This document shows positions 8,008-17,245 of a DNA stretch of 33,351 nt, piece by piece. The stretch covers positions 1-33,351 of the forward strand of contig JAABSB010000020.1 of assembly GCA_011390615.1 (NCBI GenBank), written 5' to 3'. Position 1 is the stretch's first letter; each line of letters starts with the position of its first letter. Under the pieces are notes generated by a model. It was not told the origin of the DNA and did no database searches. It saw nothing but the letters and a program-made list of their open reading frames with translations. The translations under genes were made by a program, and so were the position numbers. The stretch comes from Desulfotignum sp. GTDB lineage: Bacteria; Desulfobacterota; Desulfobacteria; Desulfobacterales; Desulfobacteraceae.

Positions 8008-8026
8008 TAAATGAATTGTCATTCAT
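8008..8026. promoter_or_regulatory. FadR-like operator box 2
   Basis: A second perfect palindrome with identical arms, ATGAAT-tgtc-ATTCAT (8011-8026). On the minus strand TGAATGACAATTCATTTA (8025-8008) again fits 14 of 16 defined FadR-box positions. It lies just upstream of a possible rightward -35 TTGACA (8030-8035; weak -10 AATAAA 8053-8058). It may control the plus-strand pair, fadN, or both. Apart from these sites and two promoters, the 334-bp intergenic region shows nothing else. Confidence 0.6.
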
Positions 8027-8127
8027 GAATTGACAGGGAATGGCCTTGAAAAAATAAACAGGGTCTGGTAGGGTGACCCGGCTATCAACTAGTTTTTAAA
8101 TATGTTTATTCTGTGTGGAGATGGGGG

Positions 8128-9180
8128 ATGAGGCACCAGATACCAGCAAAAATTCAGCAGTTCTCTGTTCTGAACATAGCTTCAGTAGCGGGTTTGGTTT
8201 TAACGCTCCAGCGCCCGTCAGGGGATATCCCCTGGCACATGGACGGCAAAACAGACCCCTGGGACTTGGTGGAATCAGCCATGGGACTGAACATTGCCGG
8301 TTACACCGCTGCGGCCCGGCAGGCGTTTGACTGGCTCAGGCAGGTACAGAACAAGGATGGATCATGGTTTTCCGCCTATGTTAACGGGGTGCCCGAAGAC
8401 AAAACCTGCCAGGCCCATATGGCCTGTTACCTGGCTGCGGGTCTTTTTCATGCATACCTTATTACCAGGGACCGGTCATGGCTGGATCAGTTCTGGGAAC
8501 CCATGGAAAAGGGGCTGGATTTTGCCCTGGGGCTTCAGACGGACACCGGAGAAATTTATTGGGCCAAAAGCCCTGAAGGAAAAGTCGATCCCATGTCGCT
8601 GCTGGCAGGCTCCTCTTCTGTTTTCATGAGCCTCAAGTGTGCGTTGAACATCTGCCATCTCCTGGAGCGGCCCCGGCCGGCCTGGGAAAGGGCCTGGGAA
8701 AGGCTCGGTCATTCTCTGAAGGAAAATCTGCACAGATATAATGTGAGCAAATCCCGGTTTTCCATGTACTGGTTCTACCCGGTTCTCTGCGGGGCCATCC
8801 AAGGGGAGAAAGCCCAGGCCCGCATGGAAAAGTACTGGCACAAATATGTGATTGACGGCCAGGGGGCAAGGTGTGTGTCTGATCAGCCCTGGGTGACCAT
8901 TGCGGAAACCTGCGAACTGGTCCTGGCCCTCAATGCCATGGGCAACCGCCAGAAAGCGAAGATTGTATTCTCCTGGATCCAGGACCGGGTGTACGATGAC
9001 AAGACCTTCTGGTGCGGGTATACCTATCCGGACATGGTGATCTGGCCGGAGGAAAAAATTTCCTGGACCAATGCCGTGGCCCTCATGGCGGCGGACGCCC
9101 TGTATGATCTGACCCCTGCATCCGGGCTGTTTCACCATGAAAGCTGGGATGGGTTTATTTTTACGGGAAACCACCGGTGA
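8128..9180 (+). CDS. Alpha/alpha-toroid (prenyltransferase/terpene-cyclase-like fold) protein
   Basis: A 350-residue protein from ATG 8128, preceded by GGAG at 7 bases; a GTG 15 bases upstream is a less likely start. Repeated helical units with W-rich motifs (SAMGLNIAGYTAAARQAFDW, LRQVQNKDGSW, DKTCQAHMACYLAAGLFHAY) resemble the alpha/alpha barrel of squalene-cyclase/prenyltransferase-like or glycan-processing proteins. The Q-x-x-D-GSW pattern is typical of the toroid repeats. No signal peptide and no DDxD-type prenyl diphosphate motif were seen, so enzymatic activity is unknown. Its stop overlaps the next start (GTGA), so the two are co-translated. A FadR-like box lies 100 bases upstream. Confidence 0.6.
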   Translation: MRHQIPAKIQQFSVLNIASVAGLVLTLQRPSGDIPWHMDGKTDPWDLVESAMGLNIAGYTAAARQAFDWLRQVQNKDGSWFSAYVNGVPEDKTCQAHMACYLAAGLFHAYLITRDRSWLDQFWEPMEKGLDFALGLQTDTGEIYWAKSPEGKVDPMSLLAGSSSVFMSLKCALNICHLLERPRPAWERAWERLGHSLKENLHRYNVSKSRFSMYWFYPVLCGAIQGEKAQARMEKYWHKYVIDGQGARCVSDQPWVTIAETCELVLALNAMGNRQKAKIVFSWIQDRVYDDKTFWCGYTYPDMVIWPEEKISWTNAVALMAADALYDLTPASGLFHHESWDGFIFTGNHR

Positions 9181-9902
9181 TTCGGGACACCCGGCCCTAT
9201 TATATCAAAAAAGCCTGGTACCGGCTCCAGCACCTTTATGTGCGCCACTATCTGGCACCCCATCTCACAGGCCTGGGGGAACACCCCTTTATTATCAAGC
9301 CCTGGCACATTGAACTGTTCGGCGGCCCGATACGCATCGGCTCCCATGTGACCCTGCTGGGGTGTTCAGACAAGAAGACCCGGCTCACGGTCTGGTCCGA
9401 CAAAAAAGGGATTCCCGGCATCACCATCGGGGACCATGTGCTCATATCCCCGGGGGTGCGTATCAGTGCGGCCCACAGCATTTCGGTCAGTGATTCCTGC
9501 ATGCTGGCCAGCCATGCCTATGTCACGGATTCCGACTGGCACGGCATCTACGACCGGTCATTGACACCCACTGAAACCAGCCATGTTGTTCTGGAGGAAA
9601 ATGTGTGGATCGGGGATTCCGCCATTGTGTGCAAAGGTGTCACCATCGGTGAAAACAGTATCATCGGAGCCGGCAGTGTGGTGACATCAAACATTCCTGC
9701 CAATGTCGTAGCCGCAGGCAATCCAGCAAAAGTTATCCGCTGCCTGGATCCGGACAAAGCAATCATCACCCGGAAAGACAGGTACAGGGACACACAGAAA
9801 ATGCTTCGGTTTCTGGAGGCATCAGAGCAGGAAAATCTGGCAGGCAACACTTTCTGGGGATGGCTGCGGTCCTGGATTTTTCCGGGAAAACCCGGTTTCT
9901 GA
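9177..9902 (+). CDS. Hexapeptide-repeat (left-handed beta-helix) acyltransferase
   Basis: A 241-residue protein starting at GTG 9177, overlapping the preceding stop. The middle carries hexapeptide repeats (IRIGSHVTLLG, ITIGDHVLISPGVRISAAH, VWIGDSAIVCKGVTIGENSIIGAGSVV) as in maltose/galactoside/serine O-acetyltransferases, ending NVVAAGNPAKVIR, a near-invariant feature of the family. ASHAYVTDSDWHGIYDR matches the catalytic histidine region. It would transfer an acyl group from acyl-CoA to a hydroxyl or amine; the acceptor is unknown. Its C-terminal about 45 residues are extra. It converges on the histidine kinase with one base between stop codons. Confidence 0.8.
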   Translation: MIRDTRPYYIKKAWYRLQHLYVRHYLAPHLTGLGEHPFIIKPWHIELFGGPIRIGSHVTLLGCSDKKTRLTVWSDKKGIPGITIGDHVLISPGVRISAAHSISVSDSCMLASHAYVTDSDWHGIYDRSLTPTETSHVVLEENVWIGDSAIVCKGVTIGENSIIGAGSVVTSNIPANVVAAGNPAKVIRCLDPDKAIITRKDRYRDTQKMLRFLEASEQENLAGNTFWGWLRSWIFPGKPGF

Positions 9903-9903
9903 T

Positions 9904-12258
9904 TCAGTCAGGGTCCAGGGTTTCCAGGATGGCGGATACCTGTGCCAGACACAGGGTTATCTTTTCCACATCAAAGGCCTGGGTGTACTGGTGCAGCTGA
10001 CTGCCGAACTCCCGGAACGGGGCAAGGTCAAACTGCCGGCCCATTTCCATGATATCTTCGGCAATATCCCGGGCATCTGAAATTTTCATCCCTTCATGCA
10101 GATCAGGCAGATGGGGAAGAATACGGGCTTTAACTAGTGGCAGAAGATCCGGATGCCGGACCAGGGCCTGGCGGAAAGCTGCTCTGGAAAGACCTGACAC
10201 AGCTTCCGCTGTTTGCGCGTGTTTCCATAAAGCCCCAGGTGCAGGTTTTTTGCCAGATCCGGATGCATCCGCCCCTTTTTGGGTACTGCAGACAGCTGTC
10301 TGGGGCAGGGTGATTTCAAAGACACTACCTTCATCGGGCCGGCTGTCAACCCGGATGCGGCCGCCCATCAATTCCACAAGCCGCTGGCTGATGCCTAAAC
10401 CCAGACCGGTTCCCCCGTATTTTCTGCTGATATCGGCATTTTCCTGTTCAAAAGGCTCAAAAATCAGCTCCTGCTTGTCTTTGGGTATGCCCATACCCGT
10501 GTCTTGGACCTGGATCACCAGATCCAGTTTTTTGGGAGACGGCCTGTCAGCAATGTGTGCAGAAAGTTTGATATGCCCTTTTTTTGTGAACTTGACGGCA
10601 TTTTCCACCAGATTGGTGAGCACCTGGCGCAGGTGGATTTCGTCCAGATACAGGCAGTCAGGCATGTCAGCATCGATCTGGATAAAAAACTGCAGGTTTT
10701 TCTGCGCAAGCTTGATTTTGAACAGGTGGTGTATCTCATTGAGCAGGGTCTCCAGGCGGACCAATGTCTTTTTGATGGCCAGTTTCCCGGCCTGTATCCT
10801 GGACAGATCCAGGATATTGGAGACCAGTCCCAGCAGATTTTCACCGGCAATGGCAATGGCCTGGATATAGCTTTTCTGCTCGTCATCTTTTGTCATAGAA
10901 AACAGCACCTCACTGAAACCCAGTACAGAATTCAGCGGGGTTCTGATCTCATGGCTGACATTGGCCAGAAATTCACTTTTTGCCTGGTTGGCTTTTTCCA
11001 GCTCAATCTCCTTTTGCTTTCTCACCAGAACTTCCGTATTCAAGGCCTGGTTCAGCAATGTCAGATTCCGTGTGCGTTCCTCCACCCGCTTTTCCAGGTC
11101 CTGGTGGGAACGCTGTAAAGCCTGTTCCGCCATCTTGCGCTGGGTGACATTCCGGGAATTGATGACCACCCCCTGGATGGCGGGATGGTCCAGCAGGTTT
11201 TTGCTGATGGATTCCAGGGTGCAGTAATAATTATCCTGGTGTCTGAACCTCTGTTCCGTGGTCCTGTCCGGCAGGGTTCCCTGGATACGTTTTTGAAACC
11301 GTTCCCGGGCAGCTTCCCTGTCTTCCGGATGAAGAAAATCAAATGCATTGGTTCCCATGAGGCATTCAGATTCATACCCCAGTATCCGTTGGGTGGAGGG
11401 GCTTACATACCGGAAATTTCCCTGTTCATCCAGGATCCAGATCAGGTCGCTGGCATTTTCGATCAATGCCCGGAAATGCTCCTCACTGTACTGCAGGGCT
11501 GTGAGGGTCTCCTTGAGCCGGAAGGCCATCTGGTTGAACTCTTTTGCCAGGTGCCCGAATTCATCATTGGCGTACATGGGTATCCGGGTGTCCAGTTCTC
11601 CGCTGCCGATTTTTTCCGCCCCCTGGACCAGGTCTTTCAGGGGCCGCGTCAGCCGGCGGGTCAGCAGCATCAGGGCCAGGGAGATGACAAGGGCGGCAAA
11701 GGCTCCCATGGCATACAGATAGGGCCGCATGCGGTTGGCAACCCCATAGACCTCCTGCATGGGGTCCACCGCCAGGATGTACCACTCCCAGGGGGGAAAG
11801 TAGGCAAACCGGGCCAGGCTGGTCCCATGTCCCATGTCCAGCACCAGGTGCTCGGTGTTGTTCTTCAGGGCCTTGAACCAGGCATCATTGCTCACATCAG
11901 TGTTCACCATGTATTTGCTGGGGTGAAAAACAATGGTGCCGGCCGTGTCCACCCCGAAAATATATCCCATGTCTCCCACGCCGATGTTGGCAATTTCCAC
12001 GGCAGCATCCATCTTTGCTTTGGTAATACTGGCGGAAATGGTTGCCAGTCCATATTCATTGAGCATCTGTTCCTGGGAGGTGACAATAACCATGGCTTCG
12101 GACAGTCGGGTGTCCAGCCAGGTTCCCCCAAGCTCAACAAGGGCGGTGCGGGAAGCGTAGAAGGCGGTTCCCACAATGGTAAACAGAAAAAATAACACCA
12201 GGGGCAGGGTGGTCAGCAGTATTTTGGTGTATATTTTCATTGCAGAATCACTATACAT
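9904..12258 (-). CDS. Membrane sensor histidine kinase (Cache-HAMP-PAS-HisKA-HATPase)
   Basis: 784 residues. A transmembrane helix (about 12-34) and a second (about 181-200) bracket a periplasmic Cache-like sensor (DMGYIFGVDTAGTIVFHP). A HAMP follows (201-255), then PAS (260-375, WILDEQGNFRYVSPSTQRILGY), a coiled coil, and HisKA with phospho-acceptor His436 in SHEIRTPLN. The ATPase domain shows NLVENAVKFT, DTGMGIP and GGTGLGLGIS. The C-terminal about 100 residues resemble the helical tail usually found after a receiver domain in hybrid kinases, but no receiver is present. No response regulator is adjacent, so it is an orphan kinase. The ligand is unknown. The start could also be Met7 (12240). 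Confidence 0.88.
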   Translation of the reverse strand: MYSDSAMKIYTKILLTTLPLVLFFLFTIVGTAFYASRTALVELGGTWLDTRLSEAMVIVTSQEQMLNEYGLATISASITKAKMDAAVEIANIGVGDMGYIFGVDTAGTIVFHPSKYMVNTDVSNDAWFKALKNNTEHLVLDMGHGTSLARFAYFPPWEWYILAVDPMQEVYGVANRMRPYLYAMGAFAALVISLALMLLTRRLTRPLKDLVQGAEKIGSGELDTRIPMYANDEFGHLAKEFNQMAFRLKETLTALQYSEEHFRALIENASDLIWILDEQGNFRYVSPSTQRILGYESECLMGTNAFDFLHPEDREAARERFQKRIQGTLPDRTTEQRFRHQDNYYCTLESISKNLLDHPAIQGVVINSRNVTQRKMAEQALQRSHQDLEKRVEERTRNLTLLNQALNTEVLVRKQKEIELEKANQAKSEFLANVSHEIRTPLNSVLGFSEVLFSMTKDDEQKSYIQAIAIAGENLLGLVSNILDLSRIQAGKLAIKKTLVRLETLLNEIHHLFKIKLAQKNLQFFIQIDADMPDCLYLDEIHLRQVLTNLVENAVKFTKKGHIKLSAHIADRPSPKKLDLVIQVQDTGMGIPKDKQELIFEPFEQENADISRKYGGTGLGLGISQRLVELMGGRIRVDSRPDEGSVFEITLPQTAVCSTQKGADASGSGKKPAPGALWKHAQTAEAVSGLSRAAFRQALVRHPDLLPLVKARILPHLPDLHEGMKISDARDIAEDIMEMGRQFDLAPFREFGSQLHQYTQAFDVEKITLCLAQVSAILETLDPD

Positions 12259-12389
12259 AATATTTAAGGAAAAGCAAAATATCGGGTATTTTTTGCAAAC
12301 AGCAATTTGATGCTTACCATATTTTCAGGTCAGATGAAAAACCCATGCCAGCCATACAGACATTACTATAATAAAACAGGAGATGGCAT

Positions 12390-14843
12390 ATGGCCCAGAC
12401 GACAGTGACATTGCCGATAACTGGTATGAGCTGCACCAATTGTGCCGCCAGTATCGATAAAACCCTGGCAGCCATGGACGGTATCGTGGCGGTTGAAGCC
12501 AGTTTTGCCTCGGAAGGGGTAAAGATAACCTTTGATTCCACCCGGACAGGCCTTAAAAAGATTGTAACAAAAATCCAGGATCTGGGGTTTGATGTGCCCA
12601 CGGCTTCGGCAGAGGTGCCGGTGACCGGCATGAGCTGTGCCAATTGCGCAGCCAGCATTGAACGCACCCTTAATCAGCAGACACAGGGTGTGGTGGATGC
12701 ATCGGTGAATTTTGCCTCTGAACGGGTAAGTATCCGGTATATTCCGTCGGAGGTATCCCTGGATGACATGGGAAAAAAAATCAAAGACCTTGGGTTTGAA
12801 CTGATTCTGGCTGATGATGAGGCTGATGCCGCTGATGTGGAAGAGATCGCCAGAAACAGGGAAATCAGGGACCAGACCAGAAAATTTGTCATTGGGGCGG
12901 CCTTTGCCCTGCCCTTGTTCATTTTGAGCATGTCCAGGGATTTCGGGCTGACCGGGGCCTGGAGCCATGCACCATGGATGAACTGGCTGTTTCTTCTCTT
13001 GGCCACCCCGGTGCAGTTTTATACCGGAATGGACTATTACATGGGCGCTTATAAAGCCTTGAAAAACCGGTCCGCAAATATGGATGTCCTCATTGCCTTA
13101 GGGTCGTCTGTGGCCTATTTTTATTCTCTGGCCATTCTGGTGGTGCCGGCCCTCACAGGGCACGTATATTTTGAAACCGCTGCTGTGATCATTGTGCTGA
13201 TCAAATTCGGCAAACTGCTGGAAGCCAGGACCAAAGGCAAGACCGGTGGGGCCATTAAAAAACTCATGGGCATGGCCCCCAGAACCGCCACCCGTATTGA
13301 GAACGGAGAAAAAATCGAAGTATCCATTGCCAGTGTGCAGGCGGGGGATCTGCTGCTCATCCGTCCGGGAGAGCGGATTCCCGTGGACGGCCGGGTGACG
13401 GAGGGACGCTCCAGTGTGGATGAATCCATGCTCACGGGTGAGCCTGTCCCTGTGGAAAAAAATGTGGAAGACATGGTTACCGGCGGTACGGTGAACAATG
13501 ACGGCCTCCTGCAGATAACTGCCACCCGGGTGGGAAAAGATACGGTTCTGGCCCAGATCATCCGTATGGTCCAGGAGGCCCAGGGCAGCAAAGCCCCGAT
13601 CCAGGCCCTGGCAGACCGGGTGGCAGCCGTGTTTGTCCCCGCTGTCATCGCCATTGCCCTAGTGACATTCGGGATCTGGTGGATGGTTACCGGTGAATTT
13701 GTGCCGTCCATGATACGCATGGTGGCGGTGCTGGTCATTGCCTGCCCCTGTGCCCTGGGACTTGCCACCCCCACAGCCATCATGGCCGGTACGGGCAAGG
13801 GTGCGGAAAACGGGATCCTTTTCAAACGCAGCCAGGCTTTGGAAACCGCAGCCAGGCTGACCACCATTGTCCTGGACAAGACAGGAACCATCACCCAGGG
13901 CAAGCCGGATGTCACCGATCTGGTACCGGCCCCCGAAGCGCCGATTTCCGAGGAAGAACTGCTGGTGCTGGCAGCCTCTCTGGAGCAGGGATCTGAGCAT
14001 CCCTTAGGCAGGGCCGTGGTGGAGCATGCCAGGCAGAAAGGCCTGGATCTCACTGATCCAAAAGCGTTCACCTCCCACAGCGGAGACGGGGTCCAGGGCA
14101 CTATATCCGGCCGCAGCCTGCGCCTGGGCAAGCCCGGCTGGTTTGACGCTCATGTGACAGATGCTTTCGACAGCCGGATCAGGCAGCTGCAGGACCAGGG
14201 CAAAACCGTGATGGTGCTGGCGGAAAATGACCGGGTGCTGGGACTTGTTTGCGTGTCCGACGTGGTCAAGCCTGAGTCGAAACAGGCCATTGCCGCGTTG
14301 CAGAAAGAAGGGTTGCGGGTGGTCATGCTCACCGGAGACAATGCAGCCACGGCCCGGGCCATTGGTGCCCAGGTGGGGGTGGATGATATTGCCGCCGATG
14401 TCCGGCCCGGAGAAAAGGCGGATAAAATTGATGAGATACGCAAGACCAGCAAATGGGTGGGGATGGTGGGGGACGGCATCAATGATGCCCCTGCCCTGGC
14501 AAAGGCAGATGTGGGGTTTGCCATCGGCACAGGCACGGATGTGGCCATTGAAACCGGGGATGTGATCCTGTCTTCGGGAAAGCTTACCGGCATTCCCCTG
14601 GCCATAGCCATCAGCCGCCGTACCATCGGCACCATCCGCCAGAACCTGTTTCTGGCGTTTATCTATAACATTGTGCTCATTCCCGTGGCTGCAGGCGTGC
14701 TCGCACCCTTTGAGATGTTTCCGAATTTTTTGCGCCAGCTGCATCCCATACTGGCGGCCCTTGCCATGGCAGCCTCCAGCATCTCGGTGGTGAGCAACAG
14801 CCTGCGGCTGTATACAGCAGATATTTCCCGCAGAAAAGAGTGA
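12390..14843 (+). CDS. copA: Cu(I)-exporting P1B-type ATPase
   Basis: The 817-residue pump begins with two heavy-metal-associated domains, each with GMSCxNC (Cys15/18 and Cys83/86). The transmembrane ion-binding motif is CPC (452-454) in [12 protein letters not shown], which marks Cu(I)/Ag(I) specificity. The phosphorylation site is DKTGTIT (Asp496), the actuator loop is TGEPVPVEK, and the hinge is [16 protein letters not shown]. It moves Cu(I) out of the cytoplasm using ATP. An AGGAG lies 6 bases before the start, and TATAAT at 12367-12372 could be a -10 with a very short leader. The next gene, a thiol/selenol oxidoreductase, follows after 54 bases, suggesting a shared role in metal or thiol stress. 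Confidence 0.95.
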   Translation: MAQTTVTLPITGMSCTNCAASIDKTLAAMDGIVAVEASFASEGVKITFDSTRTGLKKIVTKIQDLGFDVPTASAEVPVTGMSCANCAASIERTLNQQTQGVVDASVNFASERVSIRYIPSEVSLDDMGKKIKDLGFELILADDEADAADVEEIARNREIRDQTRKFVIGAAFALPLFILSMSRDFGLTGAWSHAPWMNWLFLLLATPVQFYTGMDYYMGAYKALKNRSANMDVLIALGSSVAYFYSLAILVVPALTGHVYFETAAVIIVLIKFGKLLEARTKGKTGGAIKKLMGMAPRTATRIENGEKIEVSIASVQAGDLLLIRPGERIPVDGRVTEGRSSVDESMLTGEPVPVEKNVEDMVTGGTVNNDGLLQITATRVGKDTVLAQIIRMVQEAQGSKAPIQALADRVAAVFVPAVIAIALVTFGIWWMVTGEFVPSMIRMVAVLVIACPCALGLATPTAIMAGTGKGAENGILFKRSQALETAARLTTIVLDKTGTITQGKPDVTDLVPAPEAPISEEELLVLAASLEQGSEHPLGRAVVEHARQKGLDLTDPKAFTSHSGDGVQGTISGRSLRLGKPGWFDAHVTDAFDSRIRQLQDQGKTVMVLAENDRVLGLVCVSDVVKPESKQAIAALQKEGLRVVMLTGDNAATARAIGAQVGVDDIAADVRPGEKADKIDEIRKTSKWVGMVGDGINDAPALAKADVGFAIGTGTDVAIETGDVILSSGKLTGIPLAIAISRRTIGTIRQNLFLAFIYNIVLIPVAAGVLAPFEMFPNFLRQLHPILAALAMAASSISVVSNSLRLYTADISRRKE

Positions 14844-14897
14844 TAAAACCGCTGTTAGCTTAACACTTAACATTTTCATATAAAAAGGAGAGAAAAA

Positions 14898-15512
14898 ATG
14901 GCACAAAAACCGGTGCTGGAAATATTTTCCGATTATGTCTGACCCTGGTGCTATTTCATTACCGGGCGTATTGAAAAACTGCAGCAGAACTTTAACATAG
15001 AGATCATCTGGCGGGCCTTTCCTTTGCATCCGGATACCCCGGAACAGGGCATTTCCCTGGAAGAGCTGTTCAAAAAGAAAAATATGGATGTGGATGTGGA
15101 CCAGGTCATGGCCCATTTGAAGAAAACCGCTGCCGCCGAAGGCCTTGCCATGGGTGACCGGCGCAAGACCTATAACAGCCGCCTGGCCCAGGAAGCGGGG
15201 TTGTGGGCCCAGAGCCTGGAAAAAGGCCATGCCTTTCACACCGCCGCTTTCCAGGCCTATTTTGTTGACGGCCAAAACCTGGCCCGAAAAGAGGTGGTCA
15301 TGGACCTGGTCCGTGCCGCAGGCCTGGACCCGGATGCCGGAGAAAAGGTGATAGACGGGCGGACTTTTTCCAAAGCTGTGGATGCAGACTGGGATCTGTC
15401 CAGGCAAAAACAGGTCACTGCGGTGCCCACCTTTATCATGGGTTTGGAAAAACTGGTGGGTGCCCAGCCCTATCCGGCCCTTGAAAAAATGGTTTCCCGA
15501 AACATGGGCTGA
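14898..15512 (+). CDS. FrnE/DsbA-family thioredoxin-fold oxidoreductase, candidate selenoprotein (UPWC active site)
   Basis: Translation from ATG 14898 (SD AAGGAG, 7 bases upstream) gives MAQKPVLEIFSDYV, then TGA at 14940-14942, then PWCYFITGRIEKL and an uninterrupted frame to 15512. DsbA/FrnE proteins have SDxxCPWCY at exactly this place, so the TGA replaces the nucleophilic first cysteine of CPWC (residue 15; the resolving Cys is residue 18). Reading it as selenocysteine gives a 204-residue protein of normal FrnE length; later segments FPLHPD, EAGLWAQSLEKGHAFHTAAF and QVTAVPTFIM are also family-typical. No signal peptide, so cytoplasmic. A start at 15024 would lack the active site. The alternatives are a point mutation or sequencing error. 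It probably forms a unit with copA. Confidence 0.85.
14943..14966 (+). promoter_or_regulatory. Possible SECIS-like hairpin directly after the UGA
   Basis: CCC-(U)-GGU (14943-14949) can pair with ACC-GGG (14961-14966). This gives a six-pair stem with a bulged U (or a U-G wobble in another register) and an 11-base loop starting with G. Bulged U and an early loop G are features of bacterial SECIS elements. The loop is closer to the UGA than the 16-37 bases usually modelled, so this is only suggestive. Confidence 0.4.
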
Positions 15513-15562
15513 GATATATCAAATGCAATTGTGAAAACAGCCGGGATCTGGTACACAACACC

Positions 15563-17245
15563 ATGACCTCCACACTCTCAGATATCATGGACCTGGATTT
15601 TCTGCTGGCCCTGGATGAACAGGCTGATACACCGGAACAGACAAAGGCGGTTGCCGCCAGGGACCGGGACATCTTCTGCCAGCTGGATACCTCGGACATG
15701 TCTGATACAGACCTGCTCATGTCCTGGCTGGCCTACAGAAAACTGGTGTTTTTCGACCAGGCCGGTAAAAAAGGACAATGGCACCTGCCGGGAAAGGTAT
15801 TTTCCCTTATCTACCGCTGGATGGCCCGGGGCCTGGCCCTGGTTGCGGGGATTATCGGCATGGCAATGGCCTATGGGTTTCTGGCATACCATGGGGTCCG
15901 CCCTGTGAATGTGACCCTGTTTTTCGTGGTGTTTGTTCTGTTGCCGGCAGTGCTGTTCCTGTTCACCCTGGCAGGTCTTTTTCTCCGCCGCATCAGCCTG
16001 TTCCGGTCAGGCCCCGGGGTGTTCTTCACCCTGATATCCGGTGTTTTGTTCCGGGTGGTTCCCGGGATCCTGGAACGGGCAATGAAACACTTTGGAAAAA
16101 TGCCGGATGATACAGGAAAAGCCCGCCTGGAGGCTGCCCTTTATTTCATCCGCACAAAAAAACAGGCATATGGATTTTTATTTTTCTGGCCGATGGTGAT
16201 ACTGTTGTCCCTGGGTGCCCTTTTTTTTTCCTTCGGAGCTTTGGGCGGCACTCTGTTCCGGGTGGCTGTCAGTGATGTGGCTTTCGGGTGGCAGTCCACC
16301 CTTGTTGCTACCCCGTCCCTGGTGCATGATGTTGTATCCCTGGTGGCGGCTCCCTGGGCTGCCTGGGTGCCGGATTACCTGTCCGGTCCCTCCCTGGAGC
16401 AGATTCAAGGCTCCAGAATTTTTCTGAAACAGGGTATCGCCTCCCTGGCCACAGAAAATCTGGTCTCCTGGTGGCCGTTTCTGTGTTTTGCCATGGTTTT
16501 TTATGCCATTGTCCCCAGGCTGCTGTTGATCCTGGCCGGCTTTTATGCCCAGAGATCGGTACTGGAACAGTTTGATCTTCACCGGCCCCGGTTCCGGCGC
16601 CTGCTTGTGCGCATGAAGTCCCCTGTCATGGATATTGGGTTCAAAGAACAGCCGGTGAACGGATCAGATCAGACATCCGCCCGTCATGACCGGCAGACAT
16701 ATTCCCGCACAGACATAGGCGGTGCTGCCCAGGCACAACAGAACATAAAACAGCCTTTCCGGACGGCAGATACCCCACAAAAAAATACCGAAACCCGCAC
16801 CAGTGAAGATGTGAATGCTGGTGGTGTGGGTGTGCTCACCCCTGCAGTTGTGCTTGTTTTGGCATCCATTTGGGATGAGACTGACCAGGCACGGATACAG
16901 GAGCTGATCCGGCAGCAGTTTTTACTGGATGTTTTACAGGTGATCCCCATTGATATGGACCTTGAAACAGATACAGACCTGCTGGAAAAGCGTATCCCCC
17001 GCGATGCAGATCCTGTGATTCTGCTCCAGGAAGTGTGGCAGCCCCCCATACGGGGCCTGCTGTATTATCTGGTCCAGCTCAAGCAGGGGGTGCTGGCGGA
17101 TAAGAATCTATGGGTGCTGCTGACCCGGACACCGGACGATGAAGACCTGGCCGTGGCTGCCGATGATACCGATTTTACCGTATGGCAGACCTGCATCGCC
17201 CGGCTGGGCCGGCCCGACATCCTGGTGGAAAGGATCCGGCCATGA
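15563..17245 (+). CDS. DUF2868-type membrane protein
   Basis: 560 residues. After a soluble N-terminus (about 1-85) come hydrophobic helices around 90-115 (LALVAGIIGMAMAYGFLAYH), 118-145, 150-165, 205-230 and 310-335, separated by charged loops. A hydrophilic linker (about 365-420) and a soluble C-terminal domain follow (VLTPAVVLVLASIWDET onward). This layout, and coupling to a DUF3482 GTPase (stop and start overlap as ATGA), matches the widespread DUF2868/DUF3482 gene pair. The function is unknown; the C-terminal domain probably faces the cytoplasm where the GTPase partner works. It starts 50 bases after the FrnE-like gene with only a weak SD, so it may be in the same operon. Confidence 0.7.
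   Translation: MTSTLSDIMDLDFLLALDEQADTPEQTKAVAARDRDIFCQLDTSDMSDTDLLMSWLAYRKLVFFDQAGKKGQWHLPGKVFSLIYRWMARGLALVAGIIGMAMAYGFLAYHGVRPVNVTLFFVVFVLLPAVLFLFTLAGLFLRRISLFRSGPGVFFTLISGVLFRVVPGILERAMKHFGKMPDDTGKARLEAALYFIRTKKQAYGFLFFWPMVILLSLGALFFSFGALGGTLFRVAVSDVAFGWQSTLVATPSLVHDVVSLVAAPWAAWVPDYLSGPSLEQIQGSRIFLKQGIASLATENLVSWWPFLCFAMVFYAIVPRLLLILAGFYAQRSVLEQFDLHRPRFRRLLVRMKSPVMDIGFKEQPVNGSDQTSARHDRQTYSRTDIGGAAQAQQNIKQPFRTADTPQKNTETRTSEDVNAGGVGVLTPAVVLVLASIWDETDQARIQELIRQQFLLDVLQVIPIDMDLETDTDLLEKRIPRDADPVILLQEVWQPPIRGLLYYLVQLKQGVLADKNLWVLLTRTPDDEDLAVAADDTDFTVWQTCIARLGRPDILVERIRP

Noticed and set aside
15024-15512. Separate shorter gene starting at ATG 15024
   Set aside because: It lacks the thioredoxin-fold first strand and active site, has no SD, and sits in the same frame as the upstream family-matching segment from 14898.
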